Source: a virus. From it: DNA of 21,696 nucleotides. The notes under the pieces were generated by a model. That model saw nothing but the letters and a program-made list of their open reading frames with translations, searched no databases and had not been told where the DNA came from. Positions 13,059-19,778 of this stretch are shown here, one piece after another. The stretch's first letter is position 1. The number at the start of each line of letters is the position of its first letter. Made by a program: the position numbers and the translations under genes. Where the stretch lies: positions 1 to 21,696 of IMG/VR virus record IMGVR_UViG_3300025133_000683. The stretch is one strand, 5' to 3'.

Positions 13059-13807
13059 CCGCACATTTCAATACAATTCTCACACTTTCCAATATAAGCC
13101 TTTCTGTTTAATTTACTGATAAAGCATTTTTTACCTAAAAACTTAGTTTCACTTATATCTATTATTCCTGAAGCGACTAATTCATTTTTCTTAGAAACCC
13201 TAAGAACCGTATCTAATACATTGTAATTCTTAAATAGATTATCCTGGATAGTTCTAAGCCTACGCCCTTCAAGACTAAATAGATTAAAGTCACATGAAAC
13301 AACACGTAAAACAGACCTACAATAAAGCTTTAGTCTTTCGTATTCTCTTAATCCAATATCAAGCATTTTACCATCAAGTGCTGATACAGATGTGTTTATA
13401 CAAACGTTATATTTTGAAAGCCTTTCTAATTGGTCTAAAGTAAGCTGATTCCAATGCTTTGTAATTATCACAATTTCCTTATTAATTTCACCCATCATCT
13501 CTATTATTGAGATTGTATGTTCCCAATCTTCACAAGGCTCACCAGAAGTACCCATTCTTACAAATGGTAGTGATATTTTATTGATTTTATTCGCTATTGC
13601 TTTTGCGTGTTTATCGCTTTTAAAATATCTTAGAACATTCTTTGAAAAGTCATAACCGTATTTCTTCGCATACCTCGCAGCATAGCAGTCACCGTAACAA
13701 CCCTTTTCATTTTGAGTCATACCAGATGAACACCCAAGAATAGGGTCTAAAGAATAGACCCCTCTTGCGTTTTTAGTAAGTGTTATTGTGTTTGTGTATT
13801 CTCTCAT
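13043..13807 (-). CDS. Radical-SAM-like Cys-rich enzyme, candidate DNA hypermodification partner
   Basis: A 254-aa protein. N-terminal Cys cluster: C26, C37 and C41 in LDPILGCSSGM and GCYGDCYAARYAKKYGYDF, a C-x10-C-x3-C pattern, not the classic CxxxCxxC. Then come alternating strands and helices typical of a radical SAM barrel: LPFVRMGTSGEPCEDWEHT (80-98), IVIITKHWNQLT (112-123), VCINTSVSALD (135-145), RSVLRVVSCDFN (164-175). The C-terminus has four more Cys (C228, C242, C245, C249), suited to a second metal or Fe-S site. The pattern is related in style to DUF5131/Gp37-like phage proteins. It is joined by a 4-nt ATGA overlap to the GNAT-methyltransferase fusion, so the two probably act together. 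The exact family and chemistry are unknown to me. The gene is A+T-rich. Confidence 0.6.
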   Translation of the reverse strand: MREYTNTITLTKNARGVYSLDPILGCSSGMTQNEKGCYGDCYAARYAKKYGYDFSKNVLRYFKSDKHAKAIANKINKISLPFVRMGTSGEPCEDWEHTISIIEMMGEINKEIVIITKHWNQLTLDQLERLSKYNVCINTSVSALDGKMLDIGLREYERLKLYCRSVLRVVSCDFNLFSLEGRRLRTIQDNLFKNYNVLDTVLRVSKKNELVASGIIDISETKFLGKKCFISKLNRKAYIGKCENCIEMCGLTLT

Positions 13808-15198
13808 AACCTACCGATATTAGGATAAAGTTCTTTTATCTTCTTCATGTCTCCTTTGTAGAACATATAAATCTTTTGGTCGGCTTTAGGGTACTTTCTG
13901 TGGTGTAGTGTCTTCTTTGCTTGTGAAAACCTTGTGAACTCACTTTCTAAATAAATAACCTTATTGTAAATATGAAGACCTTGCTCTTTGAAAAATAATT
14001 CATGTTCAGCCTCACAACCGTAGTAAGCCCCGTTTTTATCCCTGCTATCTCCAGTCATAACAACAAAGAAAGTATTATCATTCATCGCTTCTATTGCGTT
14101 TTTATAACCCTGGAACAATGTATCTCTAAATTGTTCGTATGTTCCTAAGTGATTTATCTCGCCTTCAGGTGGTAGCCCATCATAATCAATATACTTTTCA
14201 ACCCTGTAATATGGTGGACATGAAAACGTTAAGTCGCTTTTTCTTTTCGGTGTGTATTTTGAAGTATCTGACAAATGCCAATTAACATCATTAAAGTCTT
14301 TGCAAATAGCATTATTCGTGTCACATTGATTCTGTCTTATCTCTGATGATTCATAAGTAAAACCACAACCACCAGAAACAAAACCCATTTGAACACCACC
14401 GCCAAAAGGATTGTAAACATGACTGCCATCTTTAGGCATAAAGAACCGCGCTATTATTTCACAAGCGGTAGGGTCTAATACAGATGCGTTCCCGTTTAAT
14501 GTTTTCTTATCATCATGTACTATTTTACCTTTTACTATTTTATTTTTCGATAACACAACGTTAGAAAAACCTTTAGACCCTTGCCAACACCCTTCCCTGG
14601 ACGCAAACCTCGGATTAATTACGTTATGTTTTTCGCCTGCTTCATCCAATTTAGCGTTCCATGCTCTTTTATTTTGAAGCCATAACCCCGAAGTAGAACG
14701 CCATAGATTCGTCATTGCTGTATGTGCTAACAACTTCATTCTAACTTGTTCAGGTTCTCCATAATAGATGTACTTGAAATCGTTCTTATCTAAATTAACC
14801 TTAAACCCTATTTCTTCAAATACTGATGGTTTTTCTAAATCATGTTTTTTAGAAACTGTCATTATCATAGGGTAGCCGAATGTGTTGCCCTCAATGATTT
14901 TATTTACCATGCTTTGGTAAATTTCTACATCCTTAAATTTAGGATACATTGCAGATTGTAGTAAGCAGTATTCTTTAGCATCGTGGTTTATCTCAAAAGT
15001 GAAGAACCCTGCAAACTCATCGTCAACCTTTAGTATTATAGCTGAATGTATCTGCATATTCTTACGGGCTGCTCGATAAGCTATCTTGTCTTCAATGGCT
15101 AATTTTGCTACGTCTTCTTCGTAACCTGACCCGATAACGCTGTCAACTTTTATCAAGTCGACTTTTTCTGTAAATAGTTTTGGTTGCATTGTTTTCAT
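13804..15198 (-). CDS. GNAT-like acetyltransferase fused to a phage DNA methyltransferase-like domain
   Basis: A 464-aa two-domain protein from ATG 15198 (a GTG at 15234 would put the start inside a hairpin and is rejected). Residues about 48-140 look like a GNAT fold: IHSAIILKVDDEFAGFFTFE, CLLQSAMYPKF, and FEEIGFKVN at the end. The C-terminal half matches the phage methyltransferase family often linked to ParB-like domains: SVLDPTACEIIARFF, motif I VYNPFGGGVQMGFV (Asp replaced by Asn at 263), SSEIRQNQ, catalytic motif IV SCPPYYRVEKY (326-336), VVMTGDSRDKNGAYYG and KIYMFYKGD. It would act on DNA bases, with the GNAT part adding an acyl or related group. It has its own promoter and folded leader and is A+T-rich. 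The enzymatic role is inferred. Confidence 0.68.
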   Translation of the reverse strand: MKTMQPKLFTEKVDLIKVDSVIGSGYEEDVAKLAIEDKIAYRAARKNMQIHSAIILKVDDEFAGFFTFEINHDAKEYCLLQSAMYPKFKDVEIYQSMVNKIIEGNTFGYPMIMTVSKKHDLEKPSVFEEIGFKVNLDKNDFKYIYYGEPEQVRMKLLAHTAMTNLWRSTSGLWLQNKRAWNAKLDEAGEKHNVINPRFASREGCWQGSKGFSNVVLSKNKIVKGKIVHDDKKTLNGNASVLDPTACEIIARFFMPKDGSHVYNPFGGGVQMGFVSGGCGFTYESSEIRQNQCDTNNAICKDFNDVNWHLSDTSKYTPKRKSDLTFSCPPYYRVEKYIDYDGLPPEGEINHLGTYEQFRDTLFQGYKNAIEAMNDNTFFVVMTGDSRDKNGAYYGCEAEHELFFKEQGLHIYNKVIYLESEFTRFSQAKKTLHHRKYPKADQKIYMFYKGDMKKIKELYPNIGRL

Positions 15199-15202
15199 AA
15201 TT

Positions 15203-15248
15203 AAAAACAGCTCAGGCTTTCGGTGATGCAGCACCTACTCGCCCAAGC
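15203..15248 (-). promoter_or_regulatory. Structured leader with bulged-G (sarcin-ricin-like) loop and U tract
   Basis: Minus strand: GCTTGGGC - GAGTA - GGTG - CTGCAT - CACC - GAAA - GCCTGAGC - TGTTTTT. The outer 8-bp stem (15241-15248 with 15210-15217, two G.U pairs) and inner GGTG/CACC stem are separated by an internal loop GAGUA/GAAA that matches the AGUA/GAA bulged-G motif. A U run (15203-15207) follows, five bases before ATG 15198, so it could act as an attenuator, riboswitch-like element or protein-binding site. Confidence 0.5.
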
Positions 15249-15283
15249 CTTAGTGTTTTGTGGTTTACTCTGCATAGCTTTTT

Positions 15284-15291
15284 CAAATGTA
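15284..15291 (-). promoter_or_regulatory. -7 box for the modification cassette
   Basis: TACATTTG on the minus strand fits TAnnTTTG exactly, in the 101-nt spacer after the 99-aa gene. The start of transcription would be near 15277 and the message would carry the hairpin at 15203-15248. No strong -33 TTTG is visible. Confidence 0.5.
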
Positions 15292-15299
15292 TTAAAAAT

Positions 15300-15599
15300 T
15301 TACTTATAACCTAATTCTGTTTGCACGTTTTTCTGTTCCGTTGTTTTCCTCTGTTGGTATGTCTTACCTCTGAGGTGTGGGTGTTCCTCCTGGACTTTCC
15401 TTCTTGCTCGCATGATGCTTTCAGGGTGTGATAGTTCCTTGTTTCCTAATCTGTTCAGAAGTTCTAACGCTGTCAGGTATTTGTTTCTATTCACTTCTAA
15501 CCACCAAACACGAGCTATTAACTTAGTGTAGTCATCCCTGTACTTCGGGTCATTTTCCAGAAGTTGTTTTACGGTTTTGTAGCTGTTTAGAATCTTCAT
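15300..15599 (-). CDS. Small conserved protein with ESIMRARRKVQEEHPHLRG motif, 99 aa
   Basis: The product starts MKILNSYKTVKQLLENDPKY and contains ELLNRLGNKELSHPESIMRA followed by RRKVQEEHPHLRGKTYQQR (about 46-84). I recognise the pattern of SpxSIxRxRRKxQExxPxLRGxxYxxR as a small basic protein frequent in Bacteroidetes phages; it is likely DNA-binding, with a helix-turn-helix-like part around residues 43-70. It overlaps the cytosine methyltransferase by 4 nt (ATGA). A tail of Gln/Lys/Thr follows. No detailed role is known. Confidence 0.7.
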   Translation of the reverse strand: MKILNSYKTVKQLLENDPKYRDDYTKLIARVWWLEVNRNKYLTALELLNRLGNKELSHPESIMRARRKVQEEHPHLRGKTYQQRKTTEQKNVQTELGYK

Positions 15600-16225
15600 T
15601 GGTTAATCTTAAAAAGTCCGTCCCTTTTTGACTCGTTAAATATATGGATTCCTAAATCTGGATGCACACAATTACGAAGAACCTGACCAGGACAATGATT
15701 GTCTTTGTAATAAATATTCCCTTCGTATTGAATACCGAGCCAATCTTTTAGCTTTTGGGTTTCCTCTACCGTTCCTGCATTGATAAACCCTTTAATATTT
15801 TTCCCTTTGTATGGAAACACATTAAAATTCGACCAGAATAAGTGTCTATCTATTTTGAACGTGGGTCTTATTAGTGGTTTATAGTACGGGGTTACATTTT
15901 CAACCACCCATCTACCATTAAAAAAGTTATTTAAGAATAACACCTCTTGGTATAACTTCATATCTGGATAAATGTTTATGTCGTGTCTTGTAGCTTTTAC
16001 CATTCTGCTATGGCTTTGACAAGGTGGAGAACTCCAAATGAAATCAAACTCTTTGTAGTGGTCTAACAGATACTGATGAGCGTCACCTATTACTATTATA
16101 TCGTTGGGGTGTTGTTGTCTGTATATTTCTGCTATGTCTTTTTCCATTTCCACCGCAGTAACATCTACACCTTCCCATAACTTACGATTACCGCCAATTC
16201 CTGCATATAAGTTTAGAATCTTCAT
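15596..16225 (-). CDS. C5-cytosine DNA methyltransferase, compact form
   Basis: A 209-aa protein with C5-methyltransferase motifs: motif I MKILNLYAGIGGNRKLWEG (1-19), motif IV SSPPCQSHS (65-73, catalytic Cys69), motif VI VVENVTPYYKP (107-117), and a late GQVLRNCVHPDLGIHIF (180-196) resembling motif X. It is shorter than typical Dcm-type enzymes and shows no clear QRxR motif VIII and only a small target recognition region, as in compact phage enzymes. It methylates cytosine in DNA, probably to evade restriction. It is embedded in the early operon between NinG and the 99-aa gene with ATGA overlaps, and is more A+T-rich than its neighbours, which suggests acquisition. No endonuclease partner is visible. 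Confidence 0.82.
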   Translation of the reverse strand: MKILNLYAGIGGNRKLWEGVDVTAVEMEKDIAEIYRQQHPNDIIVIGDAHQYLLDHYKEFDFIWSSPPCQSHSRMVKATRHDINIYPDMKLYQEVLFLNNFFNGRWVVENVTPYYKPLIRPTFKIDRHLFWSNFNVFPYKGKNIKGFINAGTVEETQKLKDWLGIQYEGNIYYKDNHCPGQVLRNCVHPDLGIHIFNESKRDGLFKINQ

Positions 16226-16611
16226 AATTCGGATAGCATTTCTTTATACCCTTCAATCATTATTTCAAGCTCTGGAGTGCTGAATTTAACCGTAGTATTT
16301 GAAAGTGAAACAAGTAAATCAGATTGCGTTTCAAGATAGTTCTTATCCAACCATTTAGAAAACTTGTACTGCTGTCCCTGTTGCATGACATTACAGCCGT
16401 AGCATTGAACCTGACAGTTGATTTCATTCCATCGGGTAGCGTATTTGCGCCTGCTCATAAAGTGACCGCATTGCATCTTCTTCCAATGGTTAGACCTTCC
16501 GCAAGTGACACACTCCACAAAGCCGTCTAAGTTTGCGTTGCGTTGCCTGATGTAAAGACTAAAAACCTTATCAAGTTCTTTAACTACTGTTGACCGTTTG
16601 CGCTGTTTCAT
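16222..16611 (-). CDS. ninG: NinG-like recombination endonuclease (Rap family)
   Basis: A 129-aa protein matching lambda NinG/Rap: ELDKVFSLYIRQRNANLDG (12-30), then CVTCGRSNHWKKMQCGHFMS with Cys34, Cys37, Cys48, His50, and a second pair CQVQCYGCN (66-74). The Cys/His set binds zinc in an HNH-like fold, and the conserved aromatic-TRWNEINC segment precedes the CxxC. Rap/NinG nucleases act on recombination intermediates, and this gene lies near the ERF annealing protein and the SSB-like protein, giving a complete phage recombination set. Start ATG 16611; three bases separate it from the upstream gene. Confidence 0.88.
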   Translation of the reverse strand: MKQRKRSTVVKELDKVFSLYIRQRNANLDGFVECVTCGRSNHWKKMQCGHFMSRRKYATRWNEINCQVQCYGCNVMQQGQQYKFSKWLDKNYLETQSDLLVSLSNTTVKFSTPELEIMIEGYKEMLSEL

Positions 16612-16614
16612 GGT

Positions 16615-16938
16615 CTAAAATGGAAGGTCGCTTTCGGGTCTATTATCGTCTATTGTATTTGGCTCAGATTGTTCTTCAACCGCGTCTATCTTCCAAGCGT
16701 TCAGGTTTACAAAGTAACGCCCTTTCCATTCTGAGCCTCGGACATTGAAAGCAACCGTTACCGCTTCGCCTACCTTGAATTTATCTATCTTATCCGTTGC
16801 TTCTTTGAATAGTTCAAACTTCACATCCTGCGGATATTTCTCGTCCGTTGTTATTACAAATTCACGTTTAGTGAAACCGCTTTCAAAGGCTTTAGTTTCG
16901 TTTACCTGCTTGATTGTTCCTGTAATTTCTAAGCTCAT
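16615..16938 (-). CDS. Single-strand DNA-binding-like protein (DUF3127 family)
   Basis: A 107-aa OB-fold candidate. It starts MSLEITGTIKQVNETKAFES and continues GFTKREFVITTDEKYPQDVK, FELFKEATDKI, VAFNVRGSEWKGRYFVNLNA and WKIDAVEE: the family pattern with FxKREfVIxTxExYPQxvxFE and RGxEWxGxYFxNLxxWkI. It ends in an acidic DNRPESDLPF tail like the C-terminal tip of SSB proteins, which recruits partner proteins. It probably protects phage single strands in replication and works with ERF and NinG. It sits between the NinG gene and a small unknown protein in the early operon. Confidence 0.85.
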   Translation of the reverse strand: MSLEITGTIKQVNETKAFESGFTKREFVITTDEKYPQDVKFELFKEATDKIDKFKVGEAVTVAFNVRGSEWKGRYFVNLNAWKIDAVEEQSEPNTIDDNRPESDLPF

Positions 16939-16943
16939 TTTGT

Positions 16944-17267
16944 TTAGTTTTTTGATGTGTTGAATAGATTGTTTTTAGGAAATTCTTTAGTGAGAACTTT
17001 TAGAGTTGATTCCAGTTCTTCGATTGTTTCGATGTAAGTTAATACCATCGGTGTATCCATCCAATGCGCTTGGACACAGAACTCAAAATAATAACCGTTG
17101 TCGATTAGCGAGTATTCTGTCATTCCCGATATTAAATTGTAGGTATCAAATAGCGTGTCCGTTTCGGGGTCTACCAATCGCTTTGATTCCTCGTACATTT
17201 CTTCGTATTCGTGGTTTTCTTTAAAGTTAAAACCATAGTCTTTTAGTTGGCTTGGTGATAGTATCAT
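16944..17267 (-). CDS. Hypothetical acidic protein, 107 aa
   Basis: Product starts MILSPSQLKDYGFNFKENHE, with an acidic Glu-rich helix (EYEEMYEESKRL), a middle beta segment (MTEYSLIDNGYYFEFCVQAH), and a helical end (IEELESTLKVLTKEFPKNN). Soluble, one Cys, no obvious motif. ATG 17267 overlaps the upstream stop by 4 nt. It is of early-operon type; family not recognised. Confidence 0.6.
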   Translation of the reverse strand: MILSPSQLKDYGFNFKENHEYEEMYEESKRLVDPETDTLFDTYNLISGMTEYSLIDNGYYFEFCVQAHWMDTPMVLTYIETIEELESTLKVLTKEFPKNNLFNTSKN

Positions 17268-17617
17268 GTTAATTTGTCTTTATAGTGGTTTATTATTATT
17301 TCCATTTTGTTTAAGTAGTACAGGTTGAAGTCGTTATAACCTCCGTCTGCTTGTTCCCAAAGTCGATATAAAACGTTTCTGAGTCTTTGGCTCGGTGACT
17401 TACTATCGGGTATGTCATCAATTTCAAAAGTAGCATTTTTCAGCAACTCAATCTCATCGGGTGTTAATTCGTTGGTGCTGATTCCAAGCGTTATCAATTG
17501 ACCTTGCAAAGCGAATAACTCAGCAGCTTTAACATTCTCCTGCGTTCCGATAACTATCTTCACCGTTCGGTCTGCTCTGGTGGATAGTCCTTCTACTTGT
17601 GCGTTTAGTATTATCAT
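17264..17617 (-). CDS. Conserved phage protein with SPSQRLRNVLYRLWEQ motif, 117 aa
   Basis: N-terminal strands MIILNAQVEGLSTRADRTVK then IVIGTQENVKAAELFALQ, an acidic middle, and SPSQRLRNVLYRLWEQADGG with YNDFNLYYLNKMEIIINHYK at the C-terminus. The pattern SpSqRLRnVLYxLWEQ, FxxFxxYYxxKMExxIxxxK is one I know from small proteins next to SSB/ERF genes in Bacteroidetes phages, so a role in DNA replication or recombination is likely, but I know no biochemical function. ATGA overlaps connect it to both neighbours. The codon use matches the rest of the early operon. Confidence 0.68.
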   Translation of the reverse strand: MIILNAQVEGLSTRADRTVKIVIGTQENVKAAELFALQGQLITLGISTNELTPDEIELLKNATFEIDDIPDSKSPSQRLRNVLYRLWEQADGGYNDFNLYYLNKMEIIINHYKDKLT

Positions 17618-17853
17618 CGGTTCTCTACTCTTATCTGTGCTTCACGTTCTGACCTTGCTTGCATAGCTTCACTAATCAGCCCGTTGTATTTCTTCCAATG
17701 GTCGTCTTTTTTGTAGAGTTCCTTGAAGTTGGAAGCCTCAATGCTTTTGATCTTCATGTCATCGCGTAGATGTTCGGGAATTTCCATGAATGTAGCTTCT
17801 GACATTTCAGCACGTAGTCGCACCTCCATGAAATCTGTTTTACTTGCGCCCAT
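17614..17853 (-). CDS. Hypothetical protein, 79 aa (internal start)
   Basis: The frame is open further upstream, but ATG 17853 overlaps the DUF551 gene's stop as TAATG, so I use it in preference to ATG 17889, which would overlap that gene by 37 nt. The product begins MGASKTDFMEVRLRAEMSEA and continues EIPEHLRDDMKIKSIE, ending in a charged helix. The phrase KTDFxExRxxxxMxxxxxxxIPExLR occurs in small phage proteins of unknown function located near recombination genes. No metal site and no membrane segment. Confidence 0.6.
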   Translation of the reverse strand: MGASKTDFMEVRLRAEMSEATFMEIPEHLRDDMKIKSIEASNFKELYKKDDHWKKYNGLISEAMQARSEREAQIRVENR

Positions 17854-18065
17854 TACTTTGTCTTTGGGGGTTTGGGTAGTGGCATCCAATGGGTTACTGT
17901 TTCTGAATTATTATTACGAATGGGATTTACTTCAAAGTCCCATACACATTCGTCTTCATAAACCCACCCTATTCCAGTATAAGTACCCTCACCTTCATCT
18001 ACACAGGCTACTAATACGTCTTCGCATCCATCTGGTAATTTATCTTTTACGTCTATCCATTCCAT
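17853..18065 (-). CDS. DUF551-like protein, 70 aa
   Basis: Starts MEWIDVKDKLPDGCEDVLVA, ends VTHWMPLPKPPKTK. The opening WIxVxxxLPxxxxxVLvxc and the closing VTHWMPLPxxP are the hallmark of DUF551, common in phages and prophages and of unknown function. It overlaps both neighbours by one base (TAATG at 18065 and at 17853). It is very well conserved in form but has no known role. Confidence 0.85.
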   Translation of the reverse strand: MEWIDVKDKLPDGCEDVLVACVDEGEGTYTGIGWVYEDECVWDFEVNPIRNNNSETVTHWMPLPKPPKTK

Positions 18066-18664
18066 TACACTACTTCTTTAAGTGATTGAATTGCAAGTTT
18101 CAAAGAACCCTCTACATCTTCGCTGATGTTGTATTTTCCTTTCGCTTGCTCGATTGTTCCTTTGCCCTCAACTACCGCCTTAACGATTGCTAAAAATACC
18201 TTATCCCCATCGGTTACTATTATCCGTTGTCCTATTGGTGTCGGTACTTTTGTCGGTACTTTCTTTTCAACTTTCCCGTGATCGTTAGTAGCGTCTGCGT
18301 CTTTTGTGTCGTCTATTAGAAACAAACCATTCAGAGCGTACTTCCTTGCGTAACTGGAAGAACTCCCGAAACTTTGGGCAATGTCCATTCCTTTTCTATC
18401 GGGGTTTATTCCTGCTTGTGCTGTAACTGATACAATGACTTCTTTATCTTTTGGGTCATTTACCCACGCAGTAGATTCAATAAAAACTAAACCACCTTGT
18501 TCTATCACAGCATCAGATATTGTTAATAGTAATCCATGCTTTTTAAGTAGTGGCTTAACCGCTTCCAGGATGTCTTCGCAAGAACGGTAGTTGTACTTTC
18601 CAAAGTTGTTTCTTTGGTTCTTCGGGGCTTTTAACTCCGCTTGTATTTCAATTAGTTTTTTCAT
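18065..18664 (-). CDS. erf: ERF-type single-strand annealing recombinase
   Basis: A 199-aa protein. Residues about 1-125 match the ERF family: NFGKYNYRSCEDILEAVKPL, FIESTAWVNDPKDKEV, MDIAQSFGSSSSYARKYALN and GLFLIDDTKDADATND, with the SSSYARKYALNGLF block as the signature. A linker (KKVPTKVPTPIGQ) leads to a C-terminal helical domain (TIEQAKGKYNIS). ERF anneals complementary single strands during phage recombination and circularisation, working with SSB and the NinG nuclease here. It is the first gene after the 18665-18694 spacer, whose A-rich leader AAAAAGAGAG stands before ATG. Confidence 0.9.
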   Translation of the reverse strand: MKKLIEIQAELKAPKNQRNNFGKYNYRSCEDILEAVKPLLKKHGLLLTISDAVIEQGGLVFIESTAWVNDPKDKEVIVSVTAQAGINPDRKGMDIAQSFGSSSSYARKYALNGLFLIDDTKDADATNDHGKVEKKVPTKVPTPIGQRIIVTDGDKVFLAIVKAVVEGKGTIEQAKGKYNISEDVEGSLKLAIQSLKEVV

Positions 18665-18694
18665 CTCTCTTTTTATTTTCTAAGTTACTAAATT

Positions 18695-18841
18695 TCAATC
18701 AATTGTGGCTACTTTGTGCCGTAATATTTCGATGGTTTTCGGGTCGTTTCCAAGTCCTGCAAGTTCCATGTACTTCATTGCAGACCGTAGTTGGTCGCGT
18801 GTCTTGCAGGATTCGATTACTCTTTTAACTCGGTCTTTCAT
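18695..18841 (-). CDS. Small helical protein, 48 aa
   Basis: ATG 18841 to TGA 18695 encodes MKDRVKRVIESCKTRDQLRS followed by AMKYMELAGLGNDPKTIEIL and RHKVATID. It is basic, all-helical, with KTRDQLRSAMKYMELA in a pattern seen in small phage proteins. ATG overlaps the Zn-ribbon gene's stop (ATGA at 18841-18838), which strongly supports it as a real gene. It lies just before the ERF gene. Function unknown. Confidence 0.65.
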   Translation of the reverse strand: MKDRVKRVIESCKTRDQLRSAMKYMELAGLGNDPKTIEILRHKVATID

Positions 18842-19137
18842 TTCAGGTTCTTATAAGATTCGCAATTGGTACAGATGACTTCTACGTCTGCGCCATCAAT
18901 ATTCTGCTCGGTTATTCCTTCACCGAAACAATAGTCACACACATACTCACAATGTTCCTTGCAGTCGGTACATATTCTCATGTCTTCGCTTTCGCCTATC
19001 GGCTGTGCGTTGCAGCAATCGCTGACTTTATCTATCGCGTATTTCATTTGTTGTTCTCTAAGTTTTTTAATTGCGTTGTCCATTGTGTCGTAAATTTGTT
19101 GAACTCCTTTGTCCATGTCGTTCCAGATGTCTTTCAT
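18838..19137 (-). CDS. Multi-Cys zinc-binding protein, 99 aa
   Basis: An N-terminal coiled-coil-like helix (KGVQQIYDTMDNAIKKLREQ) leads to a Cys-rich half: C41, C42, C56, C59, C63, C67, C70, C89, C92, read as CCNA, ICTDCKEHCEYVCDYC and CTNC. This resembles paired zinc ribbons in small Bacteroidetes phage proteins (CCNA...iCxDCkEHC). It may serve as a nucleic-acid-binding adaptor; no partner can be named. ATGA overlaps on both sides. Confidence 0.65.
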   Translation of the reverse strand: MKDIWNDMDKGVQQIYDTMDNAIKKLREQQMKYAIDKVSDCCNAQPIGESEDMRICTDCKEHCEYVCDYCFGEGITEQNIDGADVEVICTNCESYKNLK

Positions 19138-19376
19138 TTTCTGAACTCTTTAAAGATTGGTGCTATCATTTCCATCATATCGGCTTTATCTTCAACGCTT
19201 CCTATCGCTGCTGCCGTGTGAAGTTCGCCCGATGTTTCCTTGTCTATTATCGAAAGGATAAAGTCTGTCAGGTCATCGCCTTGATAGTCGATTTCTTCGA
19301 TGTCGAATTGGTTACCGTCTGTCTGACCTGAAACCAGGATAGGATGTCCTCTGAATTTGATTCTAACTGTTGTCAT
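19134..19376 (-). CDS. Hypothetical protein, 80 aa
   Basis: Begins MTTVRIKFRGHPILVSGQTD and continues FDIEEIDYQGDDLTDFILSI with a helical end IAPIFKEFRK. It is acidic overall and soluble. The N-terminal strand pair and an amphipathic helix suggest a small alpha-beta fold. The first codons overlap the end of the HTH gene by 14 nt and its stop overlaps the Zn-binding gene by 4 nt. No family recognised. Confidence 0.58.
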   Translation of the reverse strand: MTTVRIKFRGHPILVSGQTDGNQFDIEEIDYQGDDLTDFILSIIDKETSGELHTAAAIGSVEDKADMMEMIAPIFKEFRK

Positions 19377-19560
19377 GGTTGTTAATATAGTTGGTTATCG
19401 TTTCTATTGTCCTTTGAGTTGAGCCTTCCTTGTTAATGAATCTGTAAAAGGTTCGGCTACTAAGCCCCGTTTCTTCAATTAGAGTGGTGGCTTTTATCCC
19501 CTTGTCCTTCATTTCCATAAGTACATCGTAGGGTTTGGGTGTGTTTAGTTGTAGGGTCAT
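19363..19560 (-). CDS. Small helix-turn-helix DNA-binding protein, 65 aa
   Basis: Residues about 10-50 form a helix-turn-helix of the Cro/CI type: PYDVLMEMKDKGIKATTLIE, then ETGLSSRTFYRFINKEGSTQ with the turn at GLSS and a recognition helix SRTFYRFIN, followed by a helix RTIETITNYI. It is the only obvious repressor-sized HTH protein in the early operon, so it is a candidate for the factor that binds the inverted repeats at 4 kb and 20 kb. It could also bind other sites. ATGA overlap on its upstream side; 14-nt overlap with the next gene. Confidence 0.68.
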   Translation of the reverse strand: MTLQLNTPKPYDVLMEMKDKGIKATTLIEETGLSSRTFYRFINKEGSTQRTIETITNYINNHDNS

Positions 19561-19778
19561 TTGGTGAGTTTAGATATATTCTTAACGCCTTGTTGTTTCC
19601 AGTTCCATGTGTCAGTATTGGTATTATTCCATCCCTCACCACACGTATTACATACCCACCTTTGATATGGCTTACCGAGCATGGTTGTTAACTCGTGGAC
19701 TACATTACTACCGCAACACGGTGACACAGCACCCAGCCAAAAGTCTTCATCACGGTCTTTTCTATTTGGGCGTTCCAT
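19557..19778 (-). CDS. Zinc-ribbon protein, 73 aa
   Basis: Cys21-Cys22 (SPCCGSNVVHEL) and Cys43-x2-Cys46 (WVCNTCGEGWNN) form one zinc ribbon, as in many short phage proteins with the pattern CCxs...yxCxxCgxxW. Product starts MERPNRKDRDEDFWLGAVSP and ends with a Lys-rich tail. It is the second gene of the leftward early operon, with only the stop-start junction (19779/19778) between it and the first. Function unknown. Confidence 0.65.
   Translation of the reverse strand: MERPNRKDRDEDFWLGAVSPCCGSNVVHELTTMLGKPYQRWVCNTCGEGWNNTNTDTWNWKQQGVKNISKLTK

Noticed and set aside
15199-15234. GTG start giving a 476-aa GNAT-methyltransferase
   Set aside because: The extra 12 residues are encoded by the hairpin and U tract; ATG 15198 directly follows the leader.
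15203-15250. Hammerhead ribozyme in the leader, suggested by GAAA next to a GGTG/CACC stem
   Set aside because: The essential CUGAUGA core strand is absent; GAGUA/GAAA fits a bulged-G internal loop instead.
17723-18085. Plus-strand 120-aa frame across the DUF551 gene
   Set aside because: Antisense to recognised small genes, with no promoter or motif.
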